From Adenanthera pavonina (taxonomy: Eukaryota > Streptophyta > Magnoliopsida > Fabales > Fabaceae): a DNA stretch of 64,000 nucleotides. The notes beneath the pieces are model-generated. The model was not told where the DNA came from, ran no database searches, and saw nothing but the letters and a program-made list of their open reading frames with translations. Every line of letters starts with the position of its first letter. The first letter of the stretch is position 1. The stretch spans positions 21,736,001-21,800,000 of the forward strand of contig JAIVEN010000022.1 in assembly GCA_026686845.1 (NCBI GenBank). Direction: 5' to 3'. Positions 58,070-64,000 of the stretch are shown here, one piece after another. The translations under genes and the position numbers were made by a program.

Positions 58070-61000
58070 TTGGTTATCAGACAAAGTCTGCATGCAGCTG
58101 TAGTTAAGGAAGAACCCTGGTTACGACGCAACATTTTTCACATCTGTTGCACTGCTCAGGGCAAAGTTTGTAATGTCATTATTGATAGTGGGAAGTATGA
58201 AAATGTAGTGTCTGACTACATGGTGCAGAAGTTGAAGCTACCAACGCATGACCACTCGCATCCTTACAAGCTTCACTGGCTTAATACTGGAAGCGAGGTA
58301 AAAGTCTCTAAACAATGCCTTATCACTTTTTCTATTGGGAACAGATATTGTGACGATGTTTTATGTGATGTTGTTCCCATGGATGCATGCCACCTTCTTT
58401 TGGGGAGGCCATGGCAGTATGATCGATATGCGCTGCATGATAGACGTACAAACACCTACTCTTTCACTAAAGACGATGTCAAGATCAAGCTAGCGCCTTT
58501 GCCGCCTAATGAGTTTAGCAAAGCCTCAACAGAAGCTAAGCCATTGGTGACTTTGATGACGAAAGAAGAGTTCAAGGTGATGAAATCTGAAACCCAGACA
58601 ATGAGTTTCATACTGGTACTTGAGGCAAACAGGGAGTCCACCATCTCACCAGCAGTTATGCCCTTATTATCCGAGTTTCCAGATGTGATACCTGATGAGA
58701 TACCACCCGGGTTGCCACCCATGCGAGACATACAGCACGCCATTGATTTTGTTCCAAGAGCAGTCATTCCTAACAAACCTGCTTATAGGATGAGTCCTCA
58801 GGAACATGCCGAAGTCCAGCGACAAGTTGAAGAGCTGTTAAAGAAAGGGCTGGTTCGGGAAAGTGTTAGTCCTTGTGCTGTACCTATTCTGCTAGTACCC
58901 AAGAAAGATGGGAGTTGGAGAATATGTATCGATTGTCGAGCCGTTAACAAAATTACTATTAAGTATCGGTTTCCGATACCTCGGCTTGACGACATGTTAG
59001 ACCAGCTGTATGGTGCCACTATTTTTTCCAAGATTGACCTTCGTAGTGGGTATCACCAAATTCTGATTCGTCCAGGAGATGAATGGAAGACCGCATCAAG
59101 ACAAGAAATGGCTTGTATGAGTGGAATGTGATGCCTTTTGGACTAACCAATGCCCCTAGCACATTCATGCGCCTGATAAATCAGGTATTACGACCTTTCA
59201 CTGGCAAATTTGTTGTTGTTTACTTTGACGACATTCTTATTTACAGCAAGAGTCAGGAAGAACACTTTGATCACTTACGGCAAGTTTTGCAAGCACTGCG
59301 AGACCAAAAGCTTTTTGCTAATCTAAAGAAGTGAATCTTTCTTGCCAATGAAGTTGTTTTCTTGGGGTATATCATCACCACAGAAGGTGTTTGAGTTGAT
59401 CCAAGTAAAGTTGAAGCCATTAATAGCTGGCCAGTTCCAAAATCTCTCCAGGAAGTTCGAAGCTTCCACGGGTTAGCTTCTTTTTATAGGAGGTTCATTC
59501 GCAATTTTAGCTCTATTGTTGCACCTCTCACAGATTGTGCTAAGGGAGACAAATTTCAGTGGACGGAACGAGCTCAGAGGAGTTTTAAGGAGCTAAAGAA
59601 GCGATTGATTGAAGCTCCCGTCCTAGTACTTCCAAATTTTGACCAGATGTTTGAGGTTAGCTGTGATGCCTCCAATACTGGAATTGGCGCTGTTTTAAGC
59701 CAGGAAGGTCATCCCATTGCCTTTTTCAGTGAGAAACTCAATGATGCGAAACTCAGGTATTCTACTTATGATAAAGAATTCTACGCCATTGTCCGAGCTC
59801 TGCAACATTGGAGTCACTATCTCCTGAACAAAGAGTTCATACTTTTTTTGAATCATGAAACCCTAAAGTATTTGAACTCTCAACAAAAGATCAGTTGCAA
59901 ACATGCCCGTTGGAGTGAAATCTTGCAATCTTATCCCTTCCTCATTAAGCATAAGGCTGGGATTTTAAATTCTATAGCTGATGCTCTTAGCCGTCGATAT
60001 ATGTTACTAACAACAATGCAGGCTAAAGTTATTGGTTTTGATCTTATCAAGGAGCTATACCAGGATGATCCTGATTTCCGTGGAGTATGGGAAGCTACTG
60101 CCGATCAATCATTCCACCAGTATTACTGACATGATGGCTTTTTATTTCGAGGTAAAACTCTATGTATTCCCCAGGGTTCGTTGAGGGAGGCGATAATTTG
60201 GGAAGCTCATGATGGAGGATTAGCTGGTCATTTTGGCAGAGACAAGACAATTGATCTGGTCAAAGAGAATTTCTATTGGCCAAGACTTGAACGAGATGTC
60301 AACCGGCATATACAGCGATGTCGAATATGTCATTTGGCTAAGATGAAAGGGCAAAATACAAGATTATACATGCCACTGCCGGTTCCAGAAGCACCGTGGG
60401 AAGATGTGAGCATGGATTTTGTTCTTGGGTTGCCCCGAACGCAGAGGCCAAAAGATTCCATCATGGTTGTTGTTGATCGATTTTCGAAGATGGCCCATTT
60501 TATTCCATGTCAAAAGACCCATGATGCGGTGCAAGTTGCAGATTTGTACTTCAAAGAGATTGTTTGTCTCCATGGAATTCCAAAAACTATTACTTCTGAT
60601 CGTGATGTTAAGTTCTTGAGCCACTTTTGGAGGACATTATGGAAGATGGGAACTAAGCTCCAATTTAGTAGTGCTGGCCATCCACAGATGAACTGTCAAA
60701 CTGAAGCTATTAATAGAGTTCTGGGAAACCGTCTTCGAAGTTTCGTGGGGAAGAATTTGAAGCAATGGGACCTCATTCTTGCTCAAGTTGAATTTGCATA
60801 CAATAATTCTGTTAATCAAGGAACTGGAAAGTGCACGTTTGAAGTTGTTTACGGCACTCATCCCCTTAGTCCATTAGACTTGACCCCATCACTTGATAAG
60901 CAGCAGTATAGTTCTGATGCAGATCAACGGGCTAAGGAAATCAAGAAGTTGCATGAACAAGTTCGTGGAAGAATCCAGAAGCAGAATTTCAAACTCAAAA

Positions 61001-61302
61001 CACAGCGAGACAAGCATCGAAAACAACAAATCTTTAATGTGGGAGACTCGGTTTGGATACATCTCAGAAAAGAGCGTTTTCCTAAAAAACCCCATGCCAA
61101 GCTGTCACCTAGAGCTGATGGTTCTTTCAAGATTATACAAAAGATCAACAATAATGCGTATAAAGTTGAATTACCTGGTGCTTATGGAGTTTATGCCACA
61201 TTCAATGTTACTGACTTGTCACCCTATTTGGATGATGATGCTGACTTGGACTCTAGGGCGAGTTCCGTCCAACCTGGGGAGAATAAAACGGCTCTCCATT
61301 AA
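58070..61302 (+). pseudogene. Gypsy pol (protease-RT-RNase H-integrase), disrupted
   Basis: The protease has IIDSGKYENVV (near 58.18 kb). RT has PILLVPKKDGSWRICIDCRA and YFDDILIYS (from 59221). RNase H has FEVSCDASNTGIGAVLSQ (59.65 kb). Integrase has an HHCC finger (CRICHLAKMK), then DFVLGLP, TSDRDVKFLSHFW and CQTEAINRVLGN. The C-terminus carries YKVELPGAYGVYATFNVTDLS and no obvious chromodomain. An apparent one-base loss near 59096 shifts the frame inside RT, and stops lie at 59332-59334, 59392-59394 and 60127-60129. The frame ends at 61302, about 19 bp inside the 3' LTR, a feature reported for centromeric CRM-type elements; lineage is otherwise undecided. Confidence 0.88.
61275..61283 (+). 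other. Polypurine tract of the gypsy element
   Basis: TGGGGAGAA directly precedes the 3' LTR and lies within the last codons of pol. Confidence 0.65.
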
Positions 61303-61538
61303 ACTCCGCCGTATAACTCCCTCCATTAAACTCCGCCGTATAACTCCCTCGTTAATTTTCTCTCTGTAACTCCCTCCGTGTAACTCTCTGTAACTCCCTT
61401 TTTACTTTTCTTTAATTTTTCTGTAACCCCTACCCTTGGAAACTAGTATAAAAGGAGCTTCCGTCTGTGTTCAGATTCATTCAGAAGTAAACAAAGTTTC
61501 CATCATTTGATTTTGTATTTCCTTTCGTTTCTGTGCCA
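61284..61538 (+). repeat. Gypsy 3' LTR with internal duplication
   Basis: It begins TAAAACGG (TG mutated to TA) and ends TTTCTGTGCCA. It is 51 bp longer than the 5' LTR because a ~29-bp block (CTCCATTAAACTCCGCCGTA...) is duplicated in tandem and a short GTAACTCCCTCC block is partly repeated. Confidence 0.85.
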
Positions 61539-62969
61539 ATTAAATATATAATGTTTATTATTTTCTATTAAAAAATATTTTTTATTATATTTTTTCAATT
61601 TTATTCTTTTACTCTCATCAAACAACTTATTCATTTAGTATGCAAACTGGAAACAAGTTCAAGGTTCATTGCATCACTTACTCATTGAGATATTATATCT
61701 TCATGGAAAAGAGTTGTAAGTTACAAAGGTAGTGTACAATGTACCTTTCTGGGAGCCAGGTATATAAAGTTAATATACTTTCTGACAAATTCCTTAAAAA
61801 ATTTACCATGAACTTACATGGCGAGTTTCAGAAGCAACTCATGAAAGAGAAGTAAAGCACAAGTACATTGGCCATGTCTTTGTCAGTTGTCCCATGTTAC
61901 AATTTTTTACTTGGTATCAAACAATCAATATCAATATTTATATCAAATATTTTTATTAAATACAAAGTAAATAACATTATTTACAAATTATGAATAAACT
62001 ATATATTCAGCAAACTGTAGCTTAAGTAGACGTCGGTTTGAAGATTGAACAGAGAAACATATCACTGGGTGGTGTCCACCATCTCAATCTGTTGATCCTT
62101 TCTATGCACCTATATTTAATCTACATTTCTTTTTTATTTTTTTGGGAGACATAAACAGTACTAATTAAATTTCTTTTTTTTTTCAGAATATTGTGAAAAA
62201 ATGCCAATCCAGAAGATCAAAGGACCTTCCAGGTGGAAGATTCAACTGATGAGGAGCTGAGGGAAGACATTTATGCCTCTAGTGATAGTGATGAAGCAAT
62301 TCCTAGCCAACTCCATTTTATTTTAGGATAAAAAAAAATCTCTTTTCTTCATTCTTTTTACAACGTTTATTATGTCTTTATAATTAGTGCTTGACAATTT
62401 TCATATATTTTTATTATTTAAAAAAAATTAGAAGCACGAGAACCACTTTCATTTTATGTACTAAACAAACAAGAATTTCTGGCAATGTGGTGCTGCCAAT
62501 CCTGTTTGTTTGCCTTAATTGCATATGATAATAGGCCCTTGAATTACAAAAGAGATAAATTCCCACCCCCATGCGGTTCTATGAATGAATCAATAACTTT
62601 GAGAGCTCGTTGACAGGTAATAAGAACTTCAACCCAAATGACAGGTACTAACTACCAAAAGCACCTTGGAAAGATAACCAAGGACATATTATATGACAAG
62701 AATGTCAGCACAACTTAATAACGGGATTTAAAAAAAACATTAAATTAAGTATTGGGACACAAGATGAAGGCATTAGTGTAGAAGGGAAAATAATAAACTA
62801 AATTGTGTACACCATTCTGAAATGGGAGGCATCTATCATTTAGACTTAGAACTACTAAAAAAAAACAATGCTACAGAGAAAGATCTTTTGAATAGTATAC
62901 AGAAGTTTGGTTAATTATTAAAGACCTTTTGTATAAGTAATTCAGGATATTTCTTACAAGATAGGCTAC
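61539..62969. other. Intergenic sequence with one exon-like stretch
   Basis: Mostly AT-rich. A polypyrimidine tract ending CAG at 62186 is followed by a short frame (62200-62331, ANPEDQRTF...TDEELREDIYASSDSDEA..., acidic, ending TAA), but an in-frame TGA at 62194-62196 separates it from the acceptor, so it is at best a decayed last exon. 62800-62969 probably includes the 3' UTR of the minus-strand gene to the right. Confidence 0.35.
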
Positions 62970-64000
62970 CTAAGCTGAAGAATGTATTTCACCATTTGCA
63001 ATAACCCTGGAGAGTTTGGATAATGTTTCACGAGCTGATATGGTCTCTGGATGATGTTCACCACAAATTAAAGTCCTGATATAAACAGCCTTCCTAATTA
63101 GATCGACCCCTTCATCAAATTGCGCACCTCTTAGCATAAGCTTGGCCCTAGACTCAAGCACCGTGGCTCTACATAATGCCAGGTCCTCCCAAAGGCAAGG
63201 ATTCAACTGAGCCTTAGTCCTAATCTGGAAGGACGGCCAGCAAACTGTTTTGTCAAACCACTTATCAACTGGAGTAACGAATGCCTCATCAGCAACCTCC
63301 AATGCATTTGTGCACAGACGTAGAAGCTCAAGCGCAACTGTGCATCGAGAGAATGTGATGAATGTGTGAATTGCAAGAGGAAGAACCACTCTTTTCACAA
63401 GATATAAAAGCTCTGACACCTTGAGCTCTACTATTACAGGATCATTACCAAATCCAAATAGCAGAAAACATGCAGCCCATAGATGCTCCAGATTTTGAGT
63501 TACTGATCCATCATTGATAACAGCTTGTACCATTGCCTGCGCAGGTCCAATCACTTCTCTTTTCCTAGCATAAAGTTTGATGAGCTCATGGAATTGGATA
63601 TAGCCTTGCTTGGTATTACTTCTTGCAATATTAAATCTAAGCAGCAGAGAACACGCTTCTAATTCTGATTTTTTGGTGTATGAGGATGTAAATCCACATG
63701 TAAGGATTTGCTGTAATTTTGCACAGACCTGACGCTTTTCTAGAACATTGTGAGCAGCTAGTGACAATAAAGAAACTGGAATTGCACAAGGAGCAAACCA
63801 TCCTCCTACCAGGACCATTCTGGATGCCAAGCTCTTTGGCCCATCGGCATGATCAAATATTGAGAAACAAACTTCCAAGAGTTGCAGAAGGAAAGTGTTC
63901 TGCCTTAATGACTGTCCTTCTTTACCATCATATGACATGTCTTTCAGGGGCATTCTATTTATGGTGTCCAGAAGCCTGGTTGGAGTTATGGGTAGCTCCG
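62970..64000 (-). CDS. C-terminal part of a P-loop NTPase/TPR-type plant protein, runs off the window
   Basis: The minus-strand frame is open from the window edge through the ATG at 63953 (upstream residues ...TRLLDTINR are also open, so that ATG is internal) down to the stop at 62970, giving at least 342 codons. The sequence is strongly reminiscent of the C-terminal region of Arabidopsis At5g56220-type proteins (P-loop NTPase, disease-resistance-like ATPase with C-terminal TPR-like helices): ALELLRLCTNALEVADEAFV, LNPCLWEDLALCRATVLE, SRAKLMLRGAQFDEGVDLIR, and the tail GEHHPETISARETLSKLSR. Only the helical C-terminal part is here; the NTPase domain would lie beyond 64000. No stop or frameshift is seen. 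The recognition is from memory of the family. Confidence 0.72.
   Translation of the reverse strand, partial: ELPITPTRLLDTINRMPLKDMSYDGKEGQSLRQNTFLLQLLEVCFSIFDHADGPKSLASRMVLVGGWFAPCAIPVSLLSLAAHNVLEKRQVCAKLQQILTCGFTSSYTKKSELEACSLLLRFNIARSNTKQGYIQFHELIKLYARKREVIGPAQAMVQAVINDGSVTQNLEHLWAACFLLFGFGNDPVIVELKVSELLYLVKRVVLPLAIHTFITFSRCTVALELLRLCTNALEVADEAFVTPVDKWFDKTVCWPSFQIRTKAQLNPCLWEDLALCRATVLESRAKLMLRGAQFDEGVDLIRKAVYIRTLICGEHHPETISARETLSKLSRVIANGEIHSSA

Larger units (their letters stand above)
56109..61538 (+). mobile_element. Ty3/gypsy retrotransposon with very short LTRs, 5.4 kb
   Basis: LTRs at 56109-56312 (204 bp) and 61284-61538 (255 bp) share a TATA box (CTAGTATAAAAGGAGC) and the end TTTCTGTGCCA. 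The PBS TGGTATCAGAG follows the left LTR, and a PPT (TGGGGAGAA) precedes the right one. The flanks AATAA (56104-56108) and ATTAA (61539-61543) are an imperfect 5-bp target duplication. The domain order gag, protease, RT, RNase H, integrase defines Ty3/gypsy. gag has several stops; two single-base losses (near 57775 and 59096) and three pol stops disable this copy. By-eye LTR divergence is about 4%, older than the Sirevirus at 9349-21470. Confidence 0.88.

Overview
This is nuclear DNA of a flowering plant, most likely a eudicot. The evidence is the AT-rich intergenic sequence, introns with GT..AG borders, plant-type Ty1/copia (Sirevirus) and Ty3/gypsy (Athila-like, Tekay-like and a short-LTR family) retrotransposons, CACTA elements, and two plant-type nuclear genes. 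I see no bacterial operon, CRISPR array, rRNA or intact tRNA. The species cannot be named from the sequence.

Layout. 1-1.15 kb: the end of an Athila-like LTR with a decayed primer binding site and the start of gag. 1.15-1.46 kb: a Sirevirus LTR scrap. 3.65-9.15 kb: old LTR-like repeats interrupted by a CACTA-type transposon (4607-8855). 9.15-21.6 kb: a second CACTA-like fragment split by a structurally complete, minus-strand 12.1-kb Sirevirus (9349-21470) with 1.86-kb LTRs, a 5-bp target duplication (AATTA), PBS, PPT, gag, pol and a third long reading frame after pol. 21.6-36.4 kb: non-coding repeat desert made of degraded LTRs, an 80-bp tandem repeat and a foldback (Mutator-like) element. 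36.7-44.3 kb: a second, badly decayed Sirevirus lacking pol, whose left LTR was hit by a 2.47-kb solo LTR with its own target duplication. 44.8-50.3 kb: low-coding sequence with a RING-finger gene fragment, SINE-like scraps and another Sirevirus LTR fragment. 50.8-54.9 kb: an apparently intact two-exon gene for an ARID-ELM2-SANT-like nuclear protein. 56.1-61.5 kb: a plus-strand Ty3/gypsy element with very short LTRs and a broken gag-pol. 62.97-64.0 kb: the 3' end of a minus-strand gene resembling plant P-loop NTPase/TPR proteins, running off the window.

Only the ARID gene and the right-edge gene look like working host genes. Everything else with coding capacity is transposon-derived and carries stops or frameshifts. 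The most unusual item is the third Sirevirus frame (13623 to 11482, minus): about 714 codons in one unshifted frame with five stops, basic ends, no visible membrane segment, and a middle part that resembles the poorly understood 'putative plant transposon protein' domain. The roughly 1 kb in front of it carries the same TTCGAA-centred motif array as the LTRs, which hints at a promoter of its own.
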